Assembly: GCF_902464545.1 (NCBI RefSeq)
Contig: NZ_CABQJR010000003.1
Location: 52,842 to 116,841, forward strand
Length of the DNA stretch: 64,000 nt
Direction of reading: 5' to 3'
From: an uncultured Senegalimassilia sp.
Lineage (GTDB): Bacteria > Actinomycetota > Coriobacteriia > Coriobacteriales > Eggerthellaceae
Shown one piece after another: positions 8,729 to 18,460 of the stretch. A model generated the notes under the pieces. It made no database searches, had not been told where the DNA came from, and saw only the letters and a program-made list of their open reading frames with translations. The first letter of the stretch is position 1. Each line of letters begins with the position of its first letter. The position numbers and the translations under genes are program-made.

Positions 8729-9085
8729 ATGAGTGCGATTGAGAGCGCATATAACCAGGTAGGAGCCGATTTCAACGACGTGTTGCGCCGTTTCACCAGC
8801 GAGGAGCTTATCGTGCGATTCGCCAAGAAGTTCCTGGAGGACGGCAGCTTCGAGCAGCTGGGCGAAGCGCTGCGAAGCGGCAACGCGGATGCTGCGTTCC
8901 TTGCCTCCCATACGCTGAAGGGCGTCGCGCAGAACATGGGCTTCACCGGCCTATACGAGCCGTCGAACGCGCTGACCGAGGAGCTGCGCGCCAAGCCTAC
9001 CGACCTCACGCGGGCGAAGGAGCTGTTCGAGCCTGTGGAGGCCGAGTACGGCAAGACGGCGGAGGCCCTGCGCGCCGCCCTGTAG
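8729..9085 (+). CDS. Hpt (histidine phosphotransfer) domain protein
   Basis: A 118-residue protein consisting of one Hpt four-helix bundle. The phosphorylatable histidine is in LASHTLKGVAQNMGF, the standard SHxLKG signature. Hpt proteins shuttle phosphate between a hybrid kinase and a receiver domain. The gene lies 86 bp after the GGDEF-receiver-HD-GYP gene, whose receiver is the obvious partner. No hybrid kinase is in the window, so the donor is unknown. The upstream GAAAGGCGAGATAGGCC contains a weak ribosome binding site. Confidence 0.9.
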   Translation: MSAIESAYNQVGADFNDVLRRFTSEELIVRFAKKFLEDGSFEQLGEALRSGNADAAFLASHTLKGVAQNMGFTGLYEPSNALTEELRAKPTDLTRAKELFEPVEAEYGKTAEALRAAL

Positions 9086-9127
9086 CAACCGCGCGGCCTG
9101 GCTGCACAATGGAATGGGGAACCTCAG

Positions 9128-9161
9128 ACGCTCCGTACGATGCGGATATCGTGCGGAGCGT
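9128..9161. promoter_or_regulatory. 14-bp inverted repeat upstream of menB
   Basis: Arms ACGCTCCGTACGAT (9128-9141) and ATCGTGCGGAGCGT (9148-9161) pair with a single G-U-type mismatch around a 6-nt loop. It stands 91 bp before the menB start, with no T run. It could be an operator, an mRNA stem, or a poor terminator for the Hpt gene. Confidence 0.5.
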
Positions 9162-9252
9162 GCTTATGTCGGGCGAATTCGCTACCATTGTTTCGTACAC
9201 GTAAAACTTCGCGCAAACCCTTGCGTTTTCGCGTAGCAGCGGAAGGAATCAC

Positions 9253-10092
9253 ATGAGCGACATCCAGTGGCAACCTGGAAAGCAATACCGCGAGATCGTC
9301 TACGAAACGTACGAGGGCATCGCGAAGATCACCATCAACCGTCCCGCCAGGCGCAATGCCTTCACGCCCCTGACGGTCAACGAGATGTACGACGCGTTCT
9401 CCGTTGCGCGTGACGACGCCTCCGTCGGCGTCATCATCCTCACGGGCGCCAACCATGGCGGCCGTCACGAGGACGAGGCGTTCTGCAGCGGCGGCGACCA
9501 AAAGATCCGCGGCAACGGCGGCTACGTCGGCGAGGACAACATCCCCCGCCTGAACGTGCTCGACCTGCAGCGACTGATCCGCGTGGTGCCCAAGCCCGTC
9601 ATCGCCATGGTCAACGGCTACGCCATCGGCGGCGGCCATGTGCTGCACATCCTGTGCGACCTGTCCATCGCCGCGGAGACGGCGAAGTTCGGCCAGACGG
9701 GCCCGAAGGTGGGCAGCTTCGACGCCGGGTACGGCGCGGGCTACCTGGCGGCCATGGTCGGCCAGAAGAAGGCGCGCGAGATCTGGTACCTGTGCCGTCA
9801 GTACACGGCGCAGGAGGCGCTCGACATGGGCATGGTCAACAAGGTGGTGCCCTTCGAGCAGCTCGAGGAGGAGACCGTGCAGTGGGCGCGCGAGATGCTG
9901 CAGTTCAGCCCCACGGCGCTGCGCTTCATGAAGGCGTCCTTCAACGCCGCCACCGACGGCTTGGCCGGTCTGCAGCAGTTCGCCGGCGACGCTACGTTGC
10001 TGTACTACACCACCGACGAGGCGAAGGAGGGCCGCGACGCGTTCAAGGAGAAGCGCAAGCCCGACTTCTCCAAGTACCCGAAGTTCCCGTAA
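9253..10092 (+). CDS. menB: 1,4-dihydroxy-2-naphthoyl-CoA synthase
   Basis: Crotonase-fold enzyme closing the second ring of the naphthoquinone from o-succinylbenzoyl-CoA. The 279 residues match the family length. Characteristic segments are [20 protein letters not shown], the [11 protein letters not shown] loop typical of MenB rather than of enoyl-CoA hydratases, [13 protein letters not shown] (oxyanion hole), [16 protein letters not shown] and the C-terminal [18 protein letters not shown] that ends nearly all MenB proteins. AAGGAATCAC gives a ribosome binding site. menE-menC follows 42 bp downstream, so these form an operon. Confidence 0.97.
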   Translation: MSDIQWQPGKQYREIVYETYEGIAKITINRPARRNAFTPLTVNEMYDAFSVARDDASVGVIILTGANHGGRHEDEAFCSGGDQKIRGNGGYVGEDNIPRLNVLDLQRLIRVVPKPVIAMVNGYAIGGGHVLHILCDLSIAAETAKFGQTGPKVGSFDAGYGAGYLAAMVGQKKAREIWYLCRQYTAQEALDMGMVNKVVPFEQLEEETVQWAREMLQFSPTALRFMKASFNAATDGLAGLQQFAGDATLLYYTTDEAKEGRDAFKEKRKPDFSKYPKFP

Positions 10093-10134
10093 GTCGTTTC
10101 AGTAGTTCAAGGTAAAGGTAGGCGCAGAACCCTC

Positions 10135-12984
10135 ATGATCGGCGTATTCGAAGGCATGGTGCGGCAGAACCCGCAGCGCACGTGCTTCACGTTTGTCGAT
10201 AAGGAAGGGAACGTGGAAGCGTTCTCGTATAGGGAAGCCCGCATGATGGCGGCGGGCCTGGCCAGCTTGTTGCGTCGAAGGGGCGTCGAGCCAGGCGATG
10301 CCGTGGTGATCGACCTGCCGAACAACCCGGCCTTCGTCATCATGCTGCTTGTGGCCGCCTACGGCGGGTTCTCGCTCATCACCATGAACACGCGCCTGAC
10401 CGATGCCGAGAAGCAGGCGCGCCTGCTCGACCTGCAGCGCTCCCGCGCTGTGAACATCGCCTACACCGTCGATATGTCGAACGCGGCGCACCTGCTGCAA
10501 ACCGTGGCCGACGAGGCCACCGGCACCGCTGAGACGGCTTCCCATGGCCGCGGCCATGCGCAGCGCACGGCCTTTACGGCGCGCACCAACATCGCCACGG
10601 CCGAGGCCCGCACCACCCGCGCGCTCGGCCGTGCGGGCCACGGCCGCCAGGCGGCGGCGCGCCGCCGCGAGGACGTCGCTCGTCAGGATGCCGTGGAAAG
10701 CGTCATCCATTTCGCCGAACGCGGCGCGCATGTGTTCGATCATGGCGCCGTGGCAGTGGTCATGTTCACTTCCGGCACCACCGGCCGCTCGAAGGCCGTG
10801 CCCTTGACCTGGGACAACCTGTGCGGCTCGGCGGCGGTTTCGAATGCCTCGCTCAACCGCCGCGGCGAGGGGCTGTGGCAGGCGGCGCTGCCCTTGTACC
10901 ACGTGGGCGGCCTGCAGATGGTCGTGCGCAGCTTCCTGAACGCGAACCCATTCATCCTCTACGAGCGCTTCGACGCCCGCCGCGTGCTGGCGGATGCCGC
11001 CCGTCGCGGCGCCACCCATATCTCGGTGGTTGACAAGATGCTGCAGGACATGCTGGCGGCGCCGAACGCCGACCAGCTGCGCCGCTACGTGTGCATCCTG
11101 CTGGGCGGGGGCCCGCTGAACGCGCAGACGCTCGGGAGCGCCCTGGCCGCACGCGCCCGCGTGTACGCCAGCTACGGCATGACCGAGACGTCCAGCAACA
11201 TCGCAAACTCCCTGGTGTTGCCCGGTTTCACGGGCGGCATGCAGCTGCTTCCCGGCTACGAGGCGCGCATCGTGGACGCCGGTCCCGACGGGTTCGGCCG
11301 CCTTGCCGTACGCGGCCCCGGGTTGTTCTCCGGCTACCTCAACGCGCGGGCCGCCTACACGGCCGACGGGTTCTTCCTCACCGGCGACACGGCGGCGATC
11401 GCGCCCGACGGCAAGCTGTACGTCAAGGAGCGCACCGACGACATGTTCATCTCGGGCGGAGAGAACGTCTATCCCGCCGAAATCCGCGAGAAGCTGCTGC
11501 GCGTGCCCGGTGTGGCCGACGCCTACATCTTCGGCGCTCCCGACGAGAAGTGGGGCCGCCGCCCCGTCGGCTTCATCGAGCGCGATGCGGCCTTCGACCT
11601 GCCCAGGTCTCTGTCCGCCTCCGTCGCCTCGAGCGTCGCGGGACAGCGCGGCCGCACCGTCTCCGACCGCATATTCGCCCAGGAGGCGGCGCGCAGCGTG
11701 GCGTCCCAGCTGTCGCGTGTGTACCAGCCCAAGCACCTGTTCGTGCTGGATGCGTTCCCGCGCACGGGTATCGGCAAGGTGGACCGCACGGCGCTGCGCA
11801 AGCTCTACGAGCAGCGCATCGAGGTCAAGCGCGTGAACCTGTACCGCATCCGCCTGCCGTTCCGCAAGCCCTTCGCCACGGCGAAGGGGACGCTGTCGTT
11901 CCGCGAATCGCTGCTGGTGGAAGTGGTGGACCATGCCGGCCGCACGGGCCTTGGCGAGTGCGCGGCCTTCCCCACCGACTGGTATCTGCCTGAAACGCTC
12001 GACCAGGACCTGCGCATCCTGCAGGAGCAGCTCATCCCCTTGGTGCTGAACACGGTGCTCCTGCACCCCTCCGAGGCGGACGGCCTGCTGGCGGCGTGCC
12101 CGGGCGCCGACGCGCTGCCCATGGCGCGCGGGGCCATCGAGCCGGCGCTGTGGGACCTGTACGGCAAGATCGTCGGCCAGCCGCTGTGGCGGCTCATCGG
12201 CGGGCAGGCGCCCGAAGATGGCCGGCCTGCATCGGCGTCGGCGGGGGCCGCCGTACCCGTGGGCTCGGTGCCCGACACGCTGGCCGCCGTGCAGCGCTGC
12301 GTGGACGACGGGTATGCGCGCGTGAAGCTGAAGGTGACGCCGGGCACGGCGCCGTTTTGCGTGCAGGCGGTGCGCGAGGCGTTCCCCGACCTGGTCATAT
12401 CGCTGGACGCGAACCAAAGCTTCACCGAGCGCGACCTTGACGTGCTGCGCGGCCTTGATGCGCTGGGAATCGCCTGGATCGAGGAGCCCCTCGATCCGCG
12501 GCGCACGCCGGCCAACGGCCCGCATGACCTGTTCGCGCGCCTGGCCCAGCTGCAGCGCCGCATCCAAACGCCGGTGTGCCTGGACGAGTCCATCTTCACC
12601 GCAAGCGATCTGGCGAAGGCGCTCAAGCACCAGGAGCTGAAGTGCTACGCGCTCAAGGTCGGGAAATTCGGCGGCATCCAGCCTGCGCTGCAGTTCGTGC
12701 GCATGGCGAACGCGCGCGGCATGAGCGTGTGGATGGGCGGCATGTACGACACCGGCATCTCGCGGCGCATGCATGCGGCGTTCCAGATGCTGCCCGGTGT
12801 GGTCGACGCGGGCGACATCGGCGCTACCTCGCGCTACTTCGACGTCGACGTCACCGATCCGCCGTACACGGTGGAGCGCGGGATGGTCACGCTCGAGCGT
12901 CGAGGCCATGAGCACGGCCTGGGCTGCACGCTCGACCGATCGGCCTTGTCGCGCGTGCTCATCGACCAGCAGACATACGAATAG
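10135..12984 (+). CDS. MenE-MenC fusion: o-succinylbenzoyl-CoA ligase and o-succinylbenzoate synthase
   Basis: A 949-residue bifunctional protein. Residues 1 to about 560 are an AMP-forming ligase: P-loop FTSGTTGRSK from about 211, YGMTETSSN, FLTGDTA, the hinge ERTDDMFISGGENVYP, and the terminal lysine segment PRTGIGKVDR. From about 567 an enolase-superfamily o-succinylbenzoate synthase begins (VNLYRIRLPFRKPF), with its KLK lysines at 731 and 733, then LDANQ, WIEEPLDP, CLDES and YALKVGKFGGI supplying the expected metal ligands and second lysine. An Ala/Arg-rich insert (about 135-190) precedes the P-loop. The fusion covers two consecutive pathway steps; its order is ligase first, synthase second. 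Both active sites look intact. Confidence 0.92.
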   Translation: MIGVFEGMVRQNPQRTCFTFVDKEGNVEAFSYREARMMAAGLASLLRRRGVEPGDAVVIDLPNNPAFVIMLLVAAYGGFSLITMNTRLTDAEKQARLLDLQRSRAVNIAYTVDMSNAAHLLQTVADEATGTAETASHGRGHAQRTAFTARTNIATAEARTTRALGRAGHGRQAAARRREDVARQDAVESVIHFAERGAHVFDHGAVAVVMFTSGTTGRSKAVPLTWDNLCGSAAVSNASLNRRGEGLWQAALPLYHVGGLQMVVRSFLNANPFILYERFDARRVLADAARRGATHISVVDKMLQDMLAAPNADQLRRYVCILLGGGPLNAQTLGSALAARARVYASYGMTETSSNIANSLVLPGFTGGMQLLPGYEARIVDAGPDGFGRLAVRGPGLFSGYLNARAAYTADGFFLTGDTAAIAPDGKLYVKERTDDMFISGGENVYPAEIREKLLRVPGVADAYIFGAPDEKWGRRPVGFIERDAAFDLPRSLSASVASSVAGQRGRTVSDRIFAQEAARSVASQLSRVYQPKHLFVLDAFPRTGIGKVDRTALRKLYEQRIEVKRVNLYRIRLPFRKPFATAKGTLSFRESLLVEVVDHAGRTGLGECAAFPTDWYLPETLDQDLRILQEQLIPLVLNTVLLHPSEADGLLAACPGADALPMARGAIEPALWDLYGKIVGQPLWRLIGGQAPEDGRPASASAGAAVPVGSVPDTLAAVQRCVDDGYARVKLKVTPGTAPFCVQAVREAFPDLVISLDANQSFTERDLDVLRGLDALGIAWIEEPLDPRRTPANGPHDLFARLAQLQRRIQTPVCLDESIFTASDLAKALKHQELKCYALKVGKFGGIQPALQFVRMANARGMSVWMGGMYDTGISRRMHAAFQMLPGVVDAGDIGATSRYFDVDVTDPPYTVERGMVTLERRGHEHGLGCTLDRSALSRVLIDQQTYE

Positions 12985-13312
12985 CGCTCGCCGTCCCCGG
13001 CGGCGTCATGGCGGCCCGAGGCATCGTTCCCCTCGGGTCGTCGCCGTTCCGGCGAACGGTGCTCGCCTTTTCGGGCCGCTGCGTTCTTGACGCGCAGAGC
13101 CGCTTCCCACGCGGCCGCGACCTTGGCACGCGTCGCCCTGCGTCTCCGGCCAGGCTTCGCGCGTGCCCCGCCGTGTGAATCGCCTTACGCAAAACCGCGC
13201 ATACACCCCAGGCATTATTCATTTGCATCGGAAAATATCCTTTACGAATCCTTTATATAGCCTCGTGTGGGGTATAGTGGTGAGAACTATTTACTCTGAC
13301 GAGGAGGGTTCG
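12985..13312 (+). other. Noncoding gap with candidate promoter
   Basis: A 328-bp gap with several short GC-rich inverted repeats but no convincing gene on either strand. Near its end, TATAGT at 13273-13278 could be a -10 box for the antiporter gene; TTTATA stands upstream at a short 15-bp spacing. Confidence 0.4.
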
Positions 13313-14833
13313 ATGAACAACGCTAACGAAGCGGCAGGCGCTTCTATGGCCGCTTCCGGCACGGTGGCAACCGGGTCCGGCGCGCTGCATGATATGGAAC
13401 ATCACGGCAAGCTGGGCATTTTCCGTCTAGTGGCGTCGGTCATCACGCTGATCCTCGGCGCCGGCGTGTTCACGCTGTCCGGCGATCAGGCGGCCCATGG
13501 CGCCAGCGGTGCCGCTATCCTCACGGCTTGGGGCATCTCGGCTGTGGGCGTGCTGTGCCTGGTTATGACGTTTTTCGCGCTGTCGCGCCTTAAGCCCCAG
13601 CTCAAGGGCGGCATCTACAGCTATGCTGCCGCCGGCTTCGGCGACTTCCTGGGCTTCAACAGCGCCTGGGGTTACTGGATCTCGGCCATCCTGTGCACCG
13701 TCAGCTTCTCCGCGCTCCTGTGCGGCGCCCTGTCGTACTTCTTCCCCGTCTTCGGCACGGGCAACAACCTGGCCTCCGTCATCGCGGCCAGCTGCATCAT
13801 CTGGTTCTACGCGTTTTTGGTCAGCCGCGGCGTGAAGGAGGCTGCGGGCGTCAACCTGATCATCACCATCAGCAAGTTCGTCCCCATCTTCGTCGCGCTT
13901 ACCGCCATCATCTTCTTCCAGAAGTTCGACGTGAACATCTTCATGGAGAACATGGCGCACGGCTCGATGGAGGGCATGACGTTCTTCGAGCAGGTCAGCG
14001 GCACCATGATGGTCACCATCTGGGTGTTCCTCGGCATCGAGGGCGCTGTTGCCATCTCCGGCCGCGCCAAGAAGGACAGCGACGTGGGCAAGGCCACCGT
14101 CATCGCCTTCGTCTGCGTGCTCACCATCTATCTGCTGGTCTCCACCTTGTCCATGGGCGTCATGCCGCTCTCCGAGCTGTCCGAGCTGTCCAACCCGGCC
14201 CTTGCCGGCGTCATGGAGCGCGCCGTCGGCCCGTGGGGCGCCACACTCATCAACGGCGGTGTGGTCCTGTCCCTGGTGGGCGCCATGCTCGGCTACACCG
14301 TGCTCTCCGCCGAGTGCCCCTACGAGGCGGCGGCTCAGGGTGGTTTCGTGAAGGCGTTCGCCCGTGTGAACAAGAAGGGCGCGCCCATCGTCACGCTGGT
14401 CGTCACGAACCTGATCATCGAGGTGTTCCTCGTCATCATGCTGTTCTCGGAGAGCACGTACCAGTTCTTCTACGCGCTGTCCGCCGGCATGATCTTGCTG
14501 CCGTACCTGCTTTCGGCCGCGTATTTCGCGAAGGTCGCCTTTACCGAGGCCGATTCCTTCAAAGGTAAGCTGGGCGCTCCCGTGCCCGTTTGGCGCGTGT
14601 TCGCCGTCCTCGGCGTCATCTACAGCGTGTTCCTTGCATGGGCAAGCGGCGCCGTCGGCGTTACACTCATGTCTATCCTGTATGCTCCTGGCATCTTGCT
14701 ATATATCAAGGGCAAGAAGGAGCGTAGCCAGCCGTTCTTGGACAACACGCTCGATCGCGTGGTGGCCGCCGTCATCCTCATTGCGGCCATCGTGTCGATC
14801 GGCCTGCTGGTCACGGGAACGGTTTCCATTTAG
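13313..14833 (+). CDS. APC-family amino acid antiporter, ArcD-like
   Basis: Polytopic inner-membrane carrier of 506 residues with about 12-13 hydrophobic segments. The first segment, ITLILGAGVFTLSGDQ, has the glycine-rich substrate loop of basic amino acid/polyamine antiporters (APA family). That family includes arginine/ornithine and lysine/cadaverine exchangers. Arginine-ornithine exchange would suit arginine-fermenting Eggerthellaceae, but no arc genes flank it. The start at 13313 is chosen because GAGGAGG lies 5 bp upstream; the frame extends to 13163 without another plausible site. Substrate uncertain. Confidence 0.8.
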   Translation: MNNANEAAGASMAASGTVATGSGALHDMEHHGKLGIFRLVASVITLILGAGVFTLSGDQAAHGASGAAILTAWGISAVGVLCLVMTFFALSRLKPQLKGGIYSYAAAGFGDFLGFNSAWGYWISAILCTVSFSALLCGALSYFFPVFGTGNNLASVIAASCIIWFYAFLVSRGVKEAAGVNLIITISKFVPIFVALTAIIFFQKFDVNIFMENMAHGSMEGMTFFEQVSGTMMVTIWVFLGIEGAVAISGRAKKDSDVGKATVIAFVCVLTIYLLVSTLSMGVMPLSELSELSNPALAGVMERAVGPWGATLINGGVVLSLVGAMLGYTVLSAECPYEAAAQGGFVKAFARVNKKGAPIVTLVVTNLIIEVFLVIMLFSESTYQFFYALSAGMILLPYLLSAAYFAKVAFTEADSFKGKLGAPVPVWRVFAVLGVIYSVFLAWASGAVGVTLMSILYAPGILLYIKGKKERSQPFLDNTLDRVVAAVILIAAIVSIGLLVTGTVSI

Positions 14834-14878
14834 CGCAAGCCGCATGGTATAGGTAGGAATCGGAAGAGGGATAAGACA

Positions 14879-15457
14879 GTGGAACTGCTTGAAGAGCGCA
14901 TCAGGCGCGACGGTGTGGTGAAGTCGGAAGGCGTTCTGAAGGTGGACGGTTTTCTGAACCACCAGATGGACATCAACCTGTTCAACGAGATGGGCAAGGA
15001 GCTCAAGCGCCTGTTCGCCGACGCGCCCATCAACAAGATCCTCACCATCGAGGCGTCGGGCATCGGCATCGCCGCCGTGGTGGCACAGCATTTCAACGTG
15101 CCGGTGGTGTTCGCGAAGAAGAGCCAGTCCATCAACCTTGATGGCGACGTGTACTCCACGAAGATCCAGTCGTTCACGCATCAGCGCATCTACGACGTCA
15201 TCGTGTCGAAGAAGTTCCTGAACGCCGACGATCACGTGCTGCTCATCGACGACTTCCTGGCCAACGGTTGCGCCCTGAACGGCCTTATCGACCTGGTCGA
15301 GGAAGCTGGCGCTACGGTCGAGGGCATCGGCATCGCCGTGGAGAAGGGCTTCCAGCCCGGTGGCGATGATCTGCGCCGTCGCGGTTATCACCTGGAGTCG
15401 CTGGCCATCGTGCAGTCCATGAACCCCGAAACCGGTGAGATCGAATTCCGCCGATGA
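14879..15457 (+). CDS. xpt: Xanthine phosphoribosyltransferase
   Basis: Salvages xanthine with PRPP to XMP. The 192 residues fit the Xpt length (about 190-195). The N-terminus [31 protein letters not shown] and the PRPP-binding segment [17 protein letters not shown] are diagnostic, as is the IEASGIGIA loop. The start is GTG at 14879, with GAAGAGGG about 10 bp upstream. It overlaps the xanthine permease gene by 4 bp, the usual xpt-pbuX pairing. No purine riboswitch fits in the 45-bp upstream gap. Confidence 0.95.
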   Translation: MELLEERIRRDGVVKSEGVLKVDGFLNHQMDINLFNEMGKELKRLFADAPINKILTIEASGIGIAAVVAQHFNVPVVFAKKSQSINLDGDVYSTKIQSFTHQRIYDVIVSKKFLNADDHVLLIDDFLANGCALNGLIDLVEEAGATVEGIGIAVEKGFQPGGDDLRRRGYHLESLAIVQSMNPETGEIEFRR

Positions 15458-16794
15458 GCTTGCATATGAAGCCCTTCGACCACGACGAGCTGCTCAAGCT
15501 TGACGGCGATGTTCCGCTCATCCGTTCCGTGCCATACGGCATCCAGCATATCCTGGCCATGTTCGTGGCCAATCTGGCGCCCATCATGATCATCGCCGGC
15601 GCCGCCGGCCTTGACGATGTCTCCACCGGAGGCATGATCCAGGCCGCCATGCTGATCGCCGGCATCGGCACGCTCATCCAGCTCTTCCCCATCGGCCGCT
15701 TGGGCAGCGGTTTGCCCATCGTCATGGGCATCAGCTTCACCTTCGTCACCGTGCTCGCGGGTGTGGTGGCTACCTACGGCATGGGTGCCGCCATGGGCGC
15801 CATCATCGTGGGCGGCTGCATCGAGGGCGTGTTGGGCCTGTTCGCGCGGTATTGGCGCAAGCTCATCACCCCCATTGTCGCCGCTGTGGTGGTCACTTCC
15901 ATCGGCTTCTCGCTGCTCTCCGTGGGCGCCACGTCGTTCGGCGGCGGCAGCGGTGCGGCTGATTTCGGCAGCCCGCGCAACCTGCTGCTCGGCACGGTGT
16001 CCCTGGTCGCCTGCTTGGCGTTCCAGTGCCTGGTGAAAGGCAAGCAGAAGCATCTGTCCGTGCTGTTCGGCCTGGTTGTGGGTTATATCGTGGCCATCCC
16101 GTTGGGTGCTGTCGATTTCAGCTCGTTCTCCGATATCAAGCTGTTCGCCGCACCGTCCATCATGCCGTTCGCGCCTGAGTTCGATCTTGGCGCCATCATC
16201 TCGGTCACCCTCATCTTCCTGGTGTCGGCCACCGAGACGCTCGGCGACACCACCGCCGTGTGCCAGACGGGCCTGAACCGCAACGTTACCGACAAGGAGC
16301 TCTCCGGCTCCATTGCCGCCGACGGCTTCGTCTCCGCGGTGTCCGGCTGCTTCGGCTGCATGCCCATCACGTCGTTCTCGCAGAACGTCGGCTTGGTGGC
16401 CATGACGAAGGTGGTCAACCGCAAGGCTATCGCCACGGGCGCGTGCATCATGATCCTGGCGGCGTTCTGCCCCGTGATCAGCGCGCTGTTCAGCAGTTTG
16501 CCCGAGCCCGTTCTGGGCGGCTGCACCATCATGATGTTCGGCAACATCATCGTGGCGGGCTTCCAGATGATCGCCTCCGCCGGCTTCTCGCAGCGCAACA
16601 TCGTCATCGCGGCGCTGTCGCTGGCCATCGGCGTGGGCTTCACCCAGGTCGCCGAGATCTTCTCATGCTTCCCCGAGTTGGTGCAGAGCGTGTTCGCGCA
16701 GAACTGCGTGGCCGTGGTGTTCCTGGTCGCCGTCGTGGCGAACCTGGTGCTGCCCCGGGACATGGAGGTCAACGCCGCGGCTTCCGAAAAGTAA
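15454..16794 (+). CDS. pbuX: Xanthine/uracil permease (NCS2 family)
   Basis: Inner-membrane purine importer of 446 residues with about 14 hydrophobic segments. The N-terminal [23 protein letters not shown] motif, the [20 protein letters not shown] segment and the signature [13 protein letters not shown] identify the NCS2 xanthine/uracil permeases. The ATG overlaps the xpt stop (ATGA), so the two are translationally coupled and the substrate is most probably xanthine. A double hairpin follows at 16894-16942. Confidence 0.92.
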   Translation: MSLHMKPFDHDELLKLDGDVPLIRSVPYGIQHILAMFVANLAPIMIIAGAAGLDDVSTGGMIQAAMLIAGIGTLIQLFPIGRLGSGLPIVMGISFTFVTVLAGVVATYGMGAAMGAIIVGGCIEGVLGLFARYWRKLITPIVAAVVVTSIGFSLLSVGATSFGGGSGAADFGSPRNLLLGTVSLVACLAFQCLVKGKQKHLSVLFGLVVGYIVAIPLGAVDFSSFSDIKLFAAPSIMPFAPEFDLGAIISVTLIFLVSATETLGDTTAVCQTGLNRNVTDKELSGSIAADGFVSAVSGCFGCMPITSFSQNVGLVAMTKVVNRKAIATGACIMILAAFCPVISALFSSLPEPVLGGCTIMMFGNIIVAGFQMIASAGFSQRNIVIAALSLAIGVGFTQVAEIFSCFPELVQSVFAQNCVAVVFLVAVVANLVLPRDMEVNAAASEK

Positions 16795-16893
16795 CGGTTC
16801 CGTAAAACGCGGCCTGACTTTTGGATATAGCGTAAAGGAACCCTGTGAATGCGGGTTCGCATGCCAAAATAGAAGAGCTACCTGATTAGCAAG

Positions 16894-16942
16894 CCTCCGG
16901 CACGCCGGAGGGCTGGGAGGCGGGCCAAGTGCCCGCTTCTTT
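16894..16942 (+). terminator. Double-hairpin terminator after pbuX
   Basis: First hairpin CCTCCGG-CACG-CCGGAGG (16894-16911), then GCGGGC-CAAGT-GCCCGC (16920-16936) followed by TTCTTT. The second is the likely Rho-independent terminator and lies 32 bp before the next gene. Confidence 0.75.
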
Positions 16943-16974
16943 GATATGCACCCGACATAAGGAGACCCGCTTTT

Positions 16975-18297
16975 ATGCACATAGGCTTAAGCCTGATTCT
17001 TGTCGTTTTGTTCCTGGCTATGAACGCGTTTTTCGTTATCGCCGAATTCGCTTTGGTGCGCGTTCGAAAATCCCAGCTCGAGCTGGCCGTCGAGCAAGGC
17101 AAGAAGGGTGCGAAAAGCGCCATGTACATTGCCGAGAACGTCAACCAGTACCTGTCCGCATGTCAGCTGGGCATCACGTTGGCGTCGCTGGCATTGGGCT
17201 GGTTGGGCGAGCCCGCGTTCTCCGCTCTCATCCGCCCGCTGTTCGAGATGTTGCACCTGCCCGAGGCCTTGATCAGCGTGGTGGCCGTGGCCATCGGCTA
17301 CTTCATCATGACCACGCTGCACGTGGTGGTGGGCGAGCTGATCCCCAAATCGTTCGCCATCTTCGCAACCGAGCGCTATGCGCTGTTCACGGCCGGGCCG
17401 CTCATGGCGTTCTACAAGATCACCTACCCCATCATGATCCTGTTCAACGGCATCACCAACGGTGTGGTGCGCCTGACCGGCCATGACCCGGCAAACGAGC
17501 GCGAGGTGTACACGGGCGACGAGATCAAGCTGCTCATCGACGAGTCCACGGAAAGCGGTCTCATCGACCCCGAGCAGAACGAGTTCGTGGACAACATCTT
17601 CGACCTGGGCGACAAGGACGCCGAGGCCATCATGACCCCGCGAACCGACCTGGTGTGCATCGACCTCGAGGACTCCCTGGAGGAGAACATGGCGCTGGTC
17701 ACGCGCTACAAGTACACGCGCTACCCCGTGTGCCGCGAGACTAAGGACCGCATCGTGGGCTTCGTGCACGTGAAGGACCTGTACCTGATGCAGAAGGGCT
17801 CCACCATCGACGACCTGCCGGTGCGCACCATCGAGGCCGTGCCCGAGAGCATCCCCGTGGCGAAGCTGCTGCAGGTGCTGCAGGAGGGCTCCACGAAGAT
17901 CGCCGTGGTGGTCGACGAGCACGGCGGCACGGCCGGCATCGTCACTATGACCGACATCATGGAGCAGATCGTCGGCCACGTCGATGACGAGTACCGCCAC
18001 GCCGACAGCGAGCTCGTGAAGAAGCTCACCGACGACACCATGATGATCGACGGCGGCATGGCCGTGGGCGACTTTGAGGAGCTTATCGGCTTCACGCCCG
18101 AGGACGCCGAGGACTGCGAAACGCTCGGCGGCCTGATCATGGACGTGCTCGACCGCATCCCCTCCGAGGGCGAGAGCCTGACGCTCGAGGGCAAGGAGGC
18201 CACGGCGAAGCTGACCGTGGTGCGCATGGACCGCCATCGCGTCGACCGTGTGAAGCTGGTGCTCACCCCGAAGCCCAAGCAAGAGGAAGACGAATAG
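16975..18297 (+). CDS. CNNM/CorC-HlyC family membrane protein with CBS pair
   Basis: A 440-residue inner-membrane protein with the standard hemolysin-C/CorC architecture. A DUF21 transmembrane domain fills residues 1-190 (MNAFFVIAEFALVRVRKSQLE; GELIPKSFAIFATERYA). Two CBS domains follow (about 210-335; MTPRTDLVCID, KYTRYPVC, IAVVVDEHGGTAGIVTMTDI) and then a CorC_HlyC transporter-associated domain (about 350-435). Such proteins are linked to magnesium or cobalt export and membrane ion homeostasis; the old name hemolysin is misleading. AAGGAG precedes the ATG. Monocistronic, with a terminator directly after the stop. Confidence 0.9.
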   Translation: MHIGLSLILVVLFLAMNAFFVIAEFALVRVRKSQLELAVEQGKKGAKSAMYIAENVNQYLSACQLGITLASLALGWLGEPAFSALIRPLFEMLHLPEALISVVAVAIGYFIMTTLHVVVGELIPKSFAIFATERYALFTAGPLMAFYKITYPIMILFNGITNGVVRLTGHDPANEREVYTGDEIKLLIDESTESGLIDPEQNEFVDNIFDLGDKDAEAIMTPRTDLVCIDLEDSLEENMALVTRYKYTRYPVCRETKDRIVGFVHVKDLYLMQKGSTIDDLPVRTIEAVPESIPVAKLLQVLQEGSTKIAVVVDEHGGTAGIVTMTDIMEQIVGHVDDEYRHADSELVKKLTDDTMMIDGGMAVGDFEELIGFTPEDAEDCETLGGLIMDVLDRIPSEGESLTLEGKEATAKLTVVRMDRHRVDRVKLVLTPKPKQEEDE

Positions 18298-18302
18298 CAA
18301 GA

Positions 18303-18329
18303 AGGCCTCCCAACCGGGAGGCCTTCGTT
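18303..18329 (+). terminator. Rho-independent terminator
   Basis: Perfect 9-bp stem AGGCCTCCC / GGGAGGCCT with loop AACC, followed by TCGTTTT, immediately after the CNNM-family gene. Confidence 0.92.
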
Positions 18330-18460
18330 TTGCCGTGCATCGTTTTCCGTCCGGCGTTCTTGTCGAGCTCGGCGCGGAGCGCGCCTTGCGGAGAGTCGGG
18401 GTTCGGGGCGAACCGACCTGGCAGCTGCACATTCGCGGCTTCAACCGCGCGTTCGCCCTG

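Noticed and set aside
10099..12915. 938-codon open frame on the minus strand
   Set aside because: Antisense shadow of the MenE-MenC fusion; Arg/His/Ala-rich with no recognisable domain.
12985..13312. Small GC-rich frames on both strands
   Set aside because: Arg/Pro-rich shadow-type frames without ribosome binding sites or motifs.
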